A stretch of 64,000 nt of DNA, taken from the NCBI GenBank assembly GCA_002352105.1, contig DEHV01000044.1, forward strand, positions 19,095 to 83,094, read 5' to 3'. Under the pieces are notes generated by a model. That model had not been told where the DNA came from. It saw nothing but the letters and a program-made list of their open reading frames with translations, and did no database searches. Position numbers and translations under genes: made by a program. This document shows, in pieces, positions 9,465 through 17,706 of the stretch; position 1 is the stretch's first letter; every line of letters begins with the position of its first letter. Origin of the DNA: Chitinophagaceae bacterium UBA2791. GTDB taxonomy: Bacteria; Bacteroidota; Bacteroidia; Chitinophagales; Chitinophagaceae.

Positions 9465-10073
9465 ATGCGCGTACTGATTATAGAAGATGAGATCATTATC
9501 GCAAGGTTTATTGAGCGGCAGCTCACTGCTAATTTTAAGTGCAGCGTTGCCATCGCGCTTAACCAGCAGGAAGTGGAAGATACTATGCCCGGGTTCTTAC
9601 CCGGCCTTATTTTATGTGATATTAACCTGAAAGAAGAGAAGGACGGCATTACGCTGATAGAAGACCTGCGGCAGGAATATTTGTTTGAAGTGATCTTTAT
9701 AACCTCGTACCAATCCAAGGCGATTATCGAAAGGGCATTGCTGTACCAACCCTTAAATTACATTATTAAACCCGTGGATGAGGCGGCTGTTTTTGCGGCG
9801 TTGAAACTGGCATGGCCGCTTATTGAAGCCAATAACAAATTGGGCAGGCGGCATGATCATACCCCGCTTCATCAGGCGCTCAGCGATACCGAGCGGAAGG
9901 TCCTTCAACTCATTTCACAGCATAAAACGAGCAGGGAAATAGCTTCCATCCTCTTTCTGAGCCCTTATACCATTAAAAATCATCGTCACAGCATTTGCCG
10001 CAAGCTGGGCTTGAAAGACGGCAACAATGCGCTGTTGAAATGGACGATACAGCATAAAGAACTGTTTGAATAG
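9465..10073 (+). CDS. LuxR/NarL-type response regulator
   Basis: 202 residues. The N-terminal receiver carries acidic residues near 8-9 (IIEDE), the phospho-acceptor Asp52 in LILCDINLKEEKD and the conserved Lys in YIIKPVDEA. The C-terminal helix-turn-helix of the LuxR/GerE type (LSDTERKVLQLISQHKTSRE, then SPYTIKNHRHSICRKLGL) binds DNA. The ATG directly follows the kinase stop (TAG-ATG), so translation is likely coupled. It is the cognate partner of the upstream DISM kinase. Confidence 0.9.
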   Translation: MRVLIIEDEIIIARFIERQLTANFKCSVAIALNQQEVEDTMPGFLPGLILCDINLKEEKDGITLIEDLRQEYLFEVIFITSYQSKAIIERALLYQPLNYIIKPVDEAAVFAALKLAWPLIEANNKLGRRHDHTPLHQALSDTERKVLQLISQHKTSREIASILFLSPYTIKNHRHSICRKLGLKDGNNALLKWTIQHKELFE

Positions 10074-10132
10074 TTATGCTTGATCGGGGCGCCTCGTATC
10101 AGGCCGCTGTTTTAAAACAGGATGAGCCAAGC

Positions 10133-11419
10133 TCAGCAATGTAATTTATATCGCTCGTAAAAAGCCCGTTCCAGGGTTTCCCGGAAATCAGGGTGCGAGA
10201 TGCTGATCAGCGCCCTCCCTCTTTGTTTCAGGTTTTTCCCAAACAGGTCCACCGCGCCATATTCGGTTACGACCCAGTGAATATGCCCCCGGGTGGTCAC
10301 TACGCCCGCGCCCTCTTTGAGGAAGGGAACGATACGGTGCAGTCCCTTGTTGGTCATGGAAGGCAGCGCGATGATGGGCTTGCCGCCTTCCGATAAAGAG
10401 GCGCCCCGGATAAAATCCATTTGGCCGCCTATGCCTGAATATTGATAGGTTCCGATGGAATCGGCGCAAACCTGGCCAGTAAGATCAATTTCAATGGCGC
10501 TGTTGATGGCGGCGACTTTAGGATTTTGCCTGATGATATTGGCATCATTGACGTAGGAGATATCCATCACCCTTATCAATGGGTTATCGTTAACGAAATC
10601 GTATAGTTTCCTGGTGCCTGCCATAAAACCGGTGACGGTCCGGCCCCTGTTTATTTTCTTCTGGCTATTGTTGATCACTCCTTTTTCCAGGAGAGGGATC
10701 ACGCCGTCGGACATCATTTCGGTATGAATGCCCAGGTTCTTATGGCCGGACAGGTTTTGCAGTACCTGGTCGGGGATGCCGCCTATTCCGATTTGCAAGG
10801 TAGCCCCGTCCTCAATAAGCGCGGCAACATTTTTACCGATCTGCCTGATGATCTCATTGGCCTTGGATGAATAATCCACAACGGGGAGCTCGCTCTCATG
10901 CCATACCATGTATTGAATTTGCTTTACATGAAGAAAGCCCTCGCCGTGAGTGCGGGGCATCTTCGGGTTGATCAGGGCGATGACGGTCCGGGCCGTATCG
11001 ACGGCGGCCCGGGCAATGTCGACAGAGGTTCCCAGGGAGCAATAACCATGCGCATCAGGCGGCGATACCTGCACCAGCGCGACATCGATAGGCAGAATAT
11101 TTCTCCTGAACAACAGGGGTATTTCGCTTAGAAAGATGGGCACGTAGTCGCCCGCTTCGCTGTTGGCGACCGCCCTGGTATTGGCCGAAACAAAAAGCGA
11201 ATTAAAGAAAAAGCTTTTTTTGTACTCGGGCTTATTAAAATCGATATCGCCCATATTGGTAATGCTTACCAGTTCTACCCCCTCCAGTTCATTATGCCTG
11301 TCCTGCAGCGCTTTCACCAGGTGTGCCGGGGTGGCGGCGCTGCCGTGGATAAAGACCCTGTCATTTGATTTTACAACCTGCGCCGCCTGCGCGGCGGAAA
11401 TATATTCTGCATTACTCAT
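10133..11419 (-). CDS. Acetyl-CoA hydrolase/transferase family protein
   Basis: A 428-residue protein of the Cat1 / 4-hydroxybutyrate CoA-transferase family, close to the normal length. Visible motifs are the glycine-rich IGIGGIPDQVL, the segment GIHTEMMSDGVIPLLEKG, and the acyl-CoA binding region YSGIGGQMDFIRGASLSEGG. The enzymes move CoA between acetate and other short acids, or hydrolyse acetyl-CoA. The catalytic Glu probably lies in AINSAIEIDLTGQV. It is convergent with the regulator gene. The 175-bp gap upstream holds an imperfect hairpin near 11514-11543 (arms CTCCGG/CCGGAG) without a T tract. Confidence 0.87.
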   Translation of the reverse strand: MSNAEYISAAQAAQVVKSNDRVFIHGSAATPAHLVKALQDRHNELEGVELVSITNMGDIDFNKPEYKKSFFFNSLFVSANTRAVANSEAGDYVPIFLSEIPLLFRRNILPIDVALVQVSPPDAHGYCSLGTSVDIARAAVDTARTVIALINPKMPRTHGEGFLHVKQIQYMVWHESELPVVDYSSKANEIIRQIGKNVAALIEDGATLQIGIGGIPDQVLQNLSGHKNLGIHTEMMSDGVIPLLEKGVINNSQKKINRGRTVTGFMAGTRKLYDFVNDNPLIRVMDISYVNDANIIRQNPKVAAINSAIEIDLTGQVCADSIGTYQYSGIGGQMDFIRGASLSEGGKPIIALPSMTNKGLHRIVPFLKEGAGVVTTRGHIHWVVTEYGAVDLFGKNLKQRGRALISISHPDFRETLERAFYERYKLHC

Positions 11420-11595
11420 TTACTTCATTTTTGGATTCAGCGGTAAAAATATAAAACTTGGGCTGATATAGGCGAGAGACATTCTATAAACCGGTTTCGG
11501 GGAAATAGAAGCTCCGGGAAAAGGATTCCTTTCCGGAGATAGCTGCTGTAAAGGCTTTCACGGGAAATCGCTCAATGAGAACAGGTATTGTACGG

Positions 11596-13386
11596 TTAAG
11601 CGATCTCCATTAACTGCCTGCAGGTTTTTTCTGCCTCATTTAACGCCAAATGGAAATGTTGTGGGTTGGCGATATAAGATACCGGCAGGGCGCGGTAGTA
11701 AACTATTCCTTCAATAATATGCTGATAAAAATCATGACAATATTTTTTGTGCCTGGCATCCGGCCTGGCAACCTGTTTTTTCATTTCTTCTTTTAGGTAG
11801 TCGACGTATAAATTTAATTCGGTAATGAACATATGCGGTCTTTGGTCGTCTGCTATAATATTTTCTCTTCCATAGATATGATCTGTCATGGTTTGGAGGG
11901 AAACCGTCCGCGAGAACCAGGCGATATTGGGGCCGGGGCAGATGGTCGTTTCCTTTCTTCCTTTTATAAAAGATATATTATATATTTCTCCCGCCGTATT
12001 GCTCAATCCTACGCACAAACATTCCTTATCCACCACGTTAGCGTACTGTTCCTGGAATTCGTTTTCGGGTAGATTCAGCGCGTGCAGTTGGGCGATCTTC
12101 AACCGCTGGTATTTATATGATGCCGTGCAGATGGGCTCTTCAGTGAATTCAGTATTGGAAACCAAATGTTTTTCGGCGCAGGGGCTTCCGGGCTTTCCGT
12201 TTTTAATGCGTTGTAGTTTTATCGATTCGCCCACGGTTCCTTTCAGGTAGTGAAACCTTACGCCCAACGGAGAATTATTGCTTAATACAATGTTTTCTTT
12301 TTTCGCATCGCCCAATAATTTCAGGAGGCCTCCGTCTACGGTGGTCGCTTCCGGAACCAATAAAAAGGGGGTTCCCCATCCCGTGCTTTCTATTTCATAG
12401 CGGCTGTGTAATAAACGATCTTCTGCTGCGGTCCCTATGCCTCCCTGCGCGGAGATCTTCAGGTGCGGCGCGTATTTGAAATACCTGCCTCTTTTTTCTC
12501 TCAGGCGCGCATTGTATATTGAAAATATGGCCTCGATAAGTTCTTGTTTTTTTGTTTTAAACTCTTCCAGGATAGGGCCCATCAATAACCCATCTGTTGC
12601 AAATGCATGCCCGCCGCAGTTCAGCCCCGATTCAATCCTGAATTCGCTCGTCCAAATCCCTTTTTTGGCCAGGTACTTTCCCTGTATCAGCGCGGAGCGA
12701 AAATCGCTGACTTTGACCACTACCTTTTTCTTCATCATTCCGTCTTCATCGATATCGAACTGCGGGCATTTTTCCAGATAGTTATACAGTCGTGGATTGA
12801 GTCCCGCTGAGAAAACAATGGAAGAGTTGACAAGATCGCTGTTCGCATATCCTCTTAAAGCGGTTACGGCATCTGATCCATCTTCTATTACCTGGCCGTT
12901 ATGGTCAAGTTTGTTTTGATCGATTTTTGTCATCACATTTACGTCAATGCTGCCCTGTTTAACCTGTGTTCTCAGGTAGGTTTGCAGCTTTTCTTTTTCG
13001 GCCGGGCATTCCGATTTTGTCATTTGCCGGTAAAGCTGCTTTATTTTACTGTCATCCGGCAGCATCTCAAAATATTTTATAATCTCTGATCCAGCCTCGA
13101 AGGCTTCGTTTCGAAGTTTTGCGATTTGTTGCTGCACGATATTGTTTACCAGGTTCAGGTAATCTGTAATTCTTTTTGCCCTGTAATCATCTTCCTTGGT
13201 CGTTATGGGTTTATAAGGCTGGTTAAAAAGAGGGTAGTAGTAGCTTCTCATCATTTCTATTAACCGGTCTTCCATGATGGATATAACGGAGGCGATGCCA
13301 AATCGGGCAACTTTAATTGGGCTGTCAATAGTAAACGCCAAACCCATTACAGGAATATGGAATTTGTGTAGGGGAGAATCGGGCAT
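11596..13386 (-). CDS. Conserved protein of unknown function, possible nitronate-monooxygenase-like barrel
   Basis: 596 residues, not recognised with confidence. The N-terminus (SPIKVARFGIASVISIMEDRL), a middle stretch with SGLNCGGHAFATDG, and LKISAQGGIGTAAEDRLL followed by GWGTPFLLVPEATTVDG recall the FMN TIM barrels of nitronate monooxygenase/FabK enzymes (GGH and GGIG motifs, then GT-F-L-E). A Cys-rich tail (GSPCAEKH, KECLCVGLSNTAGE, TICPGPNIAWF) has no counterpart in those enzymes and could bind metal or a cluster. It is the last gene of the RIC/Rrf2 block, 81 bp after the Rrf2 gene, which suggests a role in nitrogen-oxide or Fe-S stress. The function is a hypothesis. Confidence 0.8.
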   Translation of the reverse strand: MPDSPLHKFHIPVMGLAFTIDSPIKVARFGIASVISIMEDRLIEMMRSYYYPLFNQPYKPITTKEDDYRAKRITDYLNLVNNIVQQQIAKLRNEAFEAGSEIIKYFEMLPDDSKIKQLYRQMTKSECPAEKEKLQTYLRTQVKQGSIDVNVMTKIDQNKLDHNGQVIEDGSDAVTALRGYANSDLVNSSIVFSAGLNPRLYNYLEKCPQFDIDEDGMMKKKVVVKVSDFRSALIQGKYLAKKGIWTSEFRIESGLNCGGHAFATDGLLMGPILEEFKTKKQELIEAIFSIYNARLREKRGRYFKYAPHLKISAQGGIGTAAEDRLLHSRYEIESTGWGTPFLLVPEATTVDGGLLKLLGDAKKENIVLSNNSPLGVRFHYLKGTVGESIKLQRIKNGKPGSPCAEKHLVSNTEFTEEPICTASYKYQRLKIAQLHALNLPENEFQEQYANVVDKECLCVGLSNTAGEIYNISFIKGRKETTICPGPNIAWFSRTVSLQTMTDHIYGRENIIADDQRPHMFITELNLYVDYLKEEMKKQVARPDARHKKYCHDFYQHIIEGIVYYRALPVSYIANPQHFHLALNEAEKTCRQLMEIA

Positions 13387-13467
13387 TATGGTTGCTTTTA
13401 TGATAAATGGATAGAGATATTGTTATAAAGGAAGGTTATTCGTGCTCGGCATACGCAAACGATGAGA

Positions 13468-13899
13468 TCAGCCGATCAGGTAAGCGGCTCCGTTGTTGAC
13501 GTGATCGCATAGGTCCCTGATCTTATTTTCCCGGAAAAATGCTTCAAGGGTTTCACGCGCCGCTTTATAGTGATTGTGCATCGGGCAGGGCCTGGTTTCC
13601 GAGCATTGACGAAGTCCCAGTCCGCATTCATTGAACACTTCGTCGCCGTCAATGGCTTTGACAATGGTAATGATGGGTTCTTTTAATTGCTCCCGGTCAA
13701 TATAGAATCCCCCGGAAGGCCCCTTGATGCTGTTGATAATATTGCGCTTCACCAATGTCTGCAGCAGCTTCCCAACCGTATGTTCGCTGGCGTCGATATA
13801 TTCGGCTATTTCTTTGATGCCGGTATTAGCGCCTGATTCGTGCCTCGAAGCCAGGTAGATGACGGCTTTAATAGCGGTTTTGCAGGTTAGCGAGAGCAT
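13468..13899 (-). CDS. Rrf2 family transcriptional regulator, NsrR/IscR-like
   Basis: 143 residues, the family's normal length. The N-terminal winged helix-turn-helix (KEIAEYIDASEHTVGKLLQTL, wing with KGPSGGFY) is followed by the three-cysteine loop Cys92, Cys99, Cys105 in FNECGLGLRQCSETRPCPMHN, the [2Fe-2S]/[4Fe-4S] ligand pattern of IscR and NsrR. NsrR senses NO through its cluster and represses NO-defence genes. Its place in a block with a RIC di-iron protein, with an NsrR-like palindrome at that block's promoter, favours NsrR over IscR. It lies 3 bp after the DUF59 gene. It is probably autoregulated as part of the same transcript. Confidence 0.88.
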   Translation of the reverse strand: MLSLTCKTAIKAVIYLASRHESGANTGIKEIAEYIDASEHTVGKLLQTLVKRNIINSIKGPSGGFYIDREQLKEPIITIVKAIDGDEVFNECGLGLRQCSETRPCPMHNHYKAARETLEAFFRENKIRDLCDHVNNGAAYLIG

Positions 13900-13902
13900 A
13901 GG

Positions 13903-14226
13903 TTACTGGTTTAAGAATTTTTGCCCTTGCTCTGATATTCGCTGAGGGCGCCAGGGCGGATCAAAGGTTAAGCTAACAATGGCTTCGCTATCGGGAAAAG
14001 CCGTATTCAAGGCTTGCTTCACGCCGTCTACGATAGACGCTCCCATAGGGCAGAACTGCGTGGTCAGGGTCATGGAAGCATATATATTATTATTGGGCTC
14101 GTCAAAATCCAATTGATAGATCAGGCCGAGGTCCACCACATTCAGGCCTATTTCGGGATCTATGACTTCCCGGAGCGCAGCCATGGCTTTTTCGCATTGG
14201 ACAGTATCGTTGGTGATAATGTTCAT
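13903..14226 (-). CDS. DUF59 / MIP18-like metal-sulfur cluster assembly protein
   Basis: 107 residues, a complete DUF59 (SufT/PaaD/MIP18) domain. Motifs: EKAMAALREVIDPEIGLNVVDLGLIY, TLTTQFCPMG with the conserved Cys, and VSLTFDPPW. Such proteins help insert Fe-S clusters into target proteins. Its start overlaps the stop of the membrane-protein gene (ATGA, 14223-14226) and the Rrf2 gene follows after 3 bp, so it is in the same operon. This fits repair of NO-damaged clusters. Confidence 0.88.
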   Translation of the reverse strand: MNIITNDTVQCEKAMAALREVIDPEIGLNVVDLGLIYQLDFDEPNNNIYASMTLTTQFCPMGASIVDGVKQALNTAFPDSEAIVSLTFDPPWRPQRISEQGQKFLNQ

Positions 14227-15509
14227 GGTTTTTTGGATTTATATCGTATCAGCTTCATCACGTTCCAATTGTACAATATCGCAGTTAGCAGGATAAACGC
14301 GCTGCCGGATCTCAGGAGCGCGGTATTTGCCAGCGCGATGCCCGCGCAAAACAAAACAAATCCCGGCAGGTAAGCGATTCCCATCGCCGTGAATATCCTG
14401 GCGCTGAACAGGTCTTTCGGACTCGGCGTTTTCTCATTTGCCGCAAATGAATGATGCATTTTGTTCCAGATGATAAAAGGCAGCGTTTTAAAGGTCATTC
14501 CTAAAATGATTGCAGTCAGCCATCCGAAAAAGATGACAAATCCGTAGAGCAGCGCTAATTTATTATTTATGCCGGATAGTTGCATGGCGCCGATGATGAT
14601 GATAAGAAGGATAACCGGCAGGATCATCATCGCCACCGCCAGCAGCGATATCTTGATCTGCTCGTCCACTTTTTTGCGCAGCCGCATCCGGTAGCATTGA
14701 TAACAATAGTAGCCCACCAGGATCAATGATAGTCCGATCATCACGGCCGGCAAGAAGTATAAGCCCGACTGGCGCAGGTATAAAAAGTTCAGCACGAAGC
14801 CGGCCATTCCGGCGTTGATGAGCAGGTAGATAGACCAGAGCAACCGGGGGCGCTGGTATTTTGAGATCAGGAACATGGGTATCAACCGTGTGGCCACCCC
14901 TACAACCAGCAGCAGGAACCATCCTGCGATGCCGATATTGGCATGCAGGGGAAGATAGTGCAGGGAATCCCTGGATAAAAAAGAATAGGAAAAATTATAG
15001 ACCAGCGCCAGCCCGATAAGCGTGGTCAGCAGCAACCAGAATGCCGCGGTTAAAACAAATATGGCATGTATATTATTCGATTGGCTTTTTCTCATGCTCA
15101 GGACCAGGTTGACCAGGTACGCGATAATGGCGCTATTGATCAGGATGCCTCCCCATTGCGCTTCCCATCCCATGGAAAAAATAAAAAAACCATAGGCCAG
15201 GAGCGGGATCCCTGTTCCGGCGAGGAAAAGCGAAAGGCGGGCCAGCGGCACGCTGAACAGGCTGCTTTCAATGAGCACGGGTATTAGCTGATGGCTGGCG
15301 CCGAGTATGATCATGACGCCCCATCCCAAGGCCATGATATGCGTAATGGCCAGGATCTTGGGATGAAAATAATGACCGTTAAAGGACGAAGAATAAATAA
15401 ACAGGAGGATGCCGGCTACCAGGAAGGAGATGGCGGCGTATCCGTAAAATGGCGTTACAGCGGATGGCGAAGTCGTTTTAGCAGGCGTATGAGCATTGGC
15501 AGTAAACAT
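14223..15509 (-). CDS. NnrS/CcoN-like polytopic membrane protein
   Basis: 428 residues with about 12 hydrophobic helices. Histidines within helices (ITHIMALGWGVM, ASHQLIPVL, LHANIGIAGWFLL) resemble the haem/copper ligands of haem-copper oxidase subunit I and of NnrS, a haem-copper membrane protein linked to NO stress. It is too short and lacks the full ligand set for a certain oxidase or NO reductase call. It starts one base after the upstream DUF2249 gene ends and overlaps the DUF59 gene by 4 bp. A paralogous-looking protein is at 24394-25659. It may bind haem and copper and help NO tolerance or electron transfer (inference). Confidence 0.75.
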   Translation of the reverse strand: MFTANAHTPAKTTSPSAVTPFYGYAAISFLVAGILLFIYSSSFNGHYFHPKILAITHIMALGWGVMIILGASHQLIPVLIESSLFSVPLARLSLFLAGTGIPLLAYGFFIFSMGWEAQWGGILINSAIIAYLVNLVLSMRKSQSNNIHAIFVLTAAFWLLLTTLIGLALVYNFSYSFLSRDSLHYLPLHANIGIAGWFLLLVVGVATRLIPMFLISKYQRPRLLWSIYLLINAGMAGFVLNFLYLRQSGLYFLPAVMIGLSLILVGYYCYQCYRMRLRKKVDEQIKISLLAVAMMILPVILLIIIIGAMQLSGINNKLALLYGFVIFFGWLTAIILGMTFKTLPFIIWNKMHHSFAANEKTPSPKDLFSARIFTAMGIAYLPGFVLFCAGIALANTALLRSGSAFILLTAILYNWNVMKLIRYKSKKP

Positions 15510-15510
15510 A

Positions 15511-16338
15511 TCAGGGTTTAAAGATCATCAGGTGAACTTCTCCTTCGGCAATTTCTTTAATACGATAGTCAAATTGTTTTTCTTTTAACTCGGGCAAAAG
15601 AAAAACGGGTATTCTTTTGTGGTAAACAAACAATGCCTGGTCGGCAGGCAGGCGCTCGAGTTCTTCCAGGATGGTTAGCATCGGGCGCGGCATTTCCATT
15701 GCCCGAACGTCAATGGTCTTTGTTTTACCTGCAAACTTTTGTTGTATTTCATCCCAGCGCTGCGGAGAAGACGCTTCAGGAAGGGGCGACTCTTCTTCAG
15801 CGGGGTTCTGCTCAGCGGTTTTGGGTTTATGAAAATAAGTCTCTACAAGATCTTCGCCTAGAACGTCGGCATAGGCAAGGAACCCTTTCTTCTCAAGCAT
15901 GGCGATCAGGGGGGCGGGCTCAAAGCTGTTGATGATCTTCAACGTCTGACCGGGAAGAATGGATTTTGTTTGTTTGATGATAAGCGATAACGGATCTTTT
16001 CCCGAAGCGATCACCGGGCGGACATCCAGTTCAATAATGTCTTCTTTTTTAAGCGCATCAAAAAAAGCGGGCGCAGCATTTTTCTCATTGGTAACGGAAA
16101 TGGGGCCGTCTTCGATCTCGAAGCCGAGGGGCTGCAACGTATGCAGAAAATCGCTAATGCTGCACCCGCCTATTTTTGACGCCATAGCGATACTGGTTCT
16201 TGCCGCCAGTATTTTTCGCAGGACTGGATTACGCAGTTTCTTGAAGCCGGGGCTGATGCCGATAATCGCTTCCAGCGCATCTGGGTTCGCTTTCAGCAGC
16301 GCTGCAATTTTGGTATCGCCATTAATTATCATAGACAT
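15511..16338 (-). CDS. DUF1858/DUF2249 multidomain protein
   Basis: 275 residues. An N-terminal DUF1858-like domain (about 1-75: KIAALLKANPDALEAIIG, then the Cys-containing KIGGCSISDFL) is followed by two DUF2249-like modules (IIELDVRPVIASGKDPLSL around 95-165, and TIDVRAMEMPRPMLTILEEL around 205-275). These domains recur beside RIC and NO-stress proteins and resemble TusA-like sulfur-carrier folds. No catalytic role is established. It is 88 bp downstream of the RIC gene, and its stop is one base before the start of the next gene. The Met at residue 1 or 3 could be the start. Confidence 0.8.
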   Translation of the reverse strand: MSMIINGDTKIAALLKANPDALEAIIGISPGFKKLRNPVLRKILAARTSIAMASKIGGCSISDFLHTLQPLGFEIEDGPISVTNEKNAAPAFFDALKKEDIIELDVRPVIASGKDPLSLIIKQTKSILPGQTLKIINSFEPAPLIAMLEKKGFLAYADVLGEDLVETYFHKPKTAEQNPAEEESPLPEASSPQRWDEIQQKFAGKTKTIDVRAMEMPRPMLTILEELERLPADQALFVYHKRIPVFLLPELKEKQFDYRIKEIAEGEVHLMIFKP

Positions 16339-16426
16339 TCAGCGTATTTATTGAAAAGAGCCGTACAATAGCATTCAATAGGGTCGCGGTACCGTTTAGC
16401 GTTTTAGACCAATCTTTCGATCGTTG

Positions 16427-17383
16427 TTACTGGGCAAGGGTTTTCTCTGTTTCCAGCGCCTTGGGGAAAAGAATATTGTTCTCCAGGTGCACGTGCAGGT
16501 GCAGGTCGGATTCAAACTCCTCAAGCATCTGGAACAGCAGGTTGTAGCTGGCGCAGGCATCTCCCGGCAGCGCATAGTCGCCGGAAAGCGCTCTGATGGT
16601 CTCCATATGTTTGCCGACCGCCTCATGCTCTTCTTCCATTACGGCGATGGGCGATTTTACCGACCCGAATGGGGCGGCGTGCTGCGACTGGCCATTTGTT
16701 TTTGCGGTCGCCAGCTGTTTGATATAAGGGAACAATATGTTTTCCTCCTTGACCATATGAGAACTCATTTCCGCGTTTATGGCTTCTACCAGTTGGTGGA
16801 TGGACAACAATTCCGGGTGGCGGTCGCCGTGCACGCGGGCTACCTTGGCCGCATAGTTCCTGAGCTCGGGCAGCGATTTTCTGGTATAGCTGTGGTGGGT
16901 GTTGACGATATAGTCGGCCAGGAAATCCAGGTTCCATTCGTTGTAGGGAATAGGCCGGGAATGGAAGTTCTTATTGGCCTGCTGGAGTTCCTGTTCTACT
17001 TTGGCGGGGTCCAATCCTTTTTCTTCACAGGCTTCTTTGACGGTCTTTTTCCCGCCGCAGCAAAAATCGAGGCCATATTTTTTAAATACTTCCGCCTTGC
17101 GAAGATCTTTTGCGGCAATCTGTCCCAGCGTTTCCGTATTCTCGCCCGGGATGCGTTTGGTGATCTTCACTTTCCATGTCTCGGGACCCTGTTCGAGGTA
17201 CTCCCAGGTAAAGATATCGCCTCTCTCTCCCAATAGCTGGTAATATAAGGGTTTAGGATCATGATCGTTGTGTATGGTTAAGCTGCCGCCGCCGGCCAGG
17301 TCGTCGAAGCGGGCAAAGATGGTGGGGTGTTTTTGCCTCGGCTCCAGTAGTGTCACGTTAAGAATGTTTTCCGCTGTCTGCAT
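16427..17383 (-). CDS. Iron-sulfur cluster repair di-iron protein with DUF2249 domain (RIC/ScdA/YtfE-like)
   Basis: 318 residues in three parts. The first is a DUF2249 domain (1-80, ending ETWKVKITKRIPGE). The second is a ScdA_N domain with the typical FCCGG motif at Cys108-Cys109 in YGLDFCCGGKKT. The third is a hemerythrin-like four-helix bundle with di-iron ligands in IVNTHHSYTRK, SHMVKEENILFPYI, EEEHEAVGKH and HVHLENNILFPKA. RIC proteins donate iron to repair NO- or peroxide-damaged Fe-S clusters. It is the first gene of the - strand block. A TATCTTTG -7 element and a perfect 26-bp palindrome lie upstream, so it is probably the promoter-proximal NsrR-type target. Confidence 0.92.
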   Translation of the reverse strand: MQTAENILNVTLLEPRQKHPTIFARFDDLAGGGSLTIHNDHDPKPLYYQLLGERGDIFTWEYLEQGPETWKVKITKRIPGENTETLGQIAAKDLRKAEVFKKYGLDFCCGGKKTVKEACEEKGLDPAKVEQELQQANKNFHSRPIPYNEWNLDFLADYIVNTHHSYTRKSLPELRNYAAKVARVHGDRHPELLSIHQLVEAINAEMSSHMVKEENILFPYIKQLATAKTNGQSQHAAPFGSVKSPIAVMEEEHEAVGKHMETIRALSGDYALPGDACASYNLLFQMLEEFESDLHLHVHLENNILFPKALETEKTLAQ

Positions 17384-17412
17384 GTCGGGTAGTTTTAGAT
17401 GAATGTTGAATA

Positions 17413-17420
17413 CAAAGATA
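17413..17420 (-). promoter_or_regulatory. -7 promoter element for the RIC operon
   Basis: On the - strand this reads TATCTTTG, an exact match to the Bacteroidota -7 consensus TAnnTTTG. It lies 30 bases upstream of the RIC start, giving a 5' leader of about 25 bases. The operator palindrome begins 13 bases further upstream and covers the expected -33 region. Confidence 0.65.
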
Positions 17421-17433
17421 AGGCAAGTGTTTT

Positions 17434-17459
17434 AATAAAAGTATTTAAATACTTTTATT
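17434..17459. promoter_or_regulatory. Perfect 26-bp operator palindrome (candidate NsrR/Rrf2 site)
   Basis: The left arm AATAAAAGTATTT is followed directly by its exact reverse complement, giving 26 symmetric bases. The core AAGTATTTAAATACTT resembles NsrR sites of other phyla, which have an AAGATGCATTT-like half-site facing its mirror image. It covers the -33 region of the RIC promoter, a repressor position. The Rrf2 regulator is encoded in the same block. Confidence 0.6.
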
Positions 17460-17706
17460 TTACTGTTCACTGACAGTTTGGTATGCTCCTGTATGCAAAA
17501 TATTTTCCAGCATGGTTATGGATCGCTTTGGAGGGGTCTGGCGGCGATAAGAAAACGTTCTTCCGGTATGGTTTCTGGCCTGTTGCGGATGGCAGGCGCT
17601 TAGATCAGGGGGTTGTTTTGAAGAATCGCAGCGGATGATGGCAAATGAAAATCCCCGGCGTTTCATCGGAATTCAGCAAACGCTATAGGAATATTGCCGC
17701 GTACGG
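17460..17706. other. Intergenic region between RIC promoter and nosY end
   Basis: The 323-bp gap between the RIC start and the nosY stop holds the -7 element and operator listed separately. The rest shows only a small inverted repeat (ACTGT-tcactg-ACAGT, 17462-17477) and no convincing gene. A short - strand reading frame here has no recognisable features. Confidence 0.5.

Noticed and set aside
10107..10120. CTGTTTTAAAACAG palindrome between the LuxR regulator and the CoA-transferase gene
   Set aside because: A perfect palindrome without loop or T tract between convergent genes. It is not convincing as a terminator or operator.
17460..17666. 68-codon - strand reading frame upstream of the RIC operon
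   Set aside because: Low-complexity basic translation with no signal or motif, lying across a promoter region.
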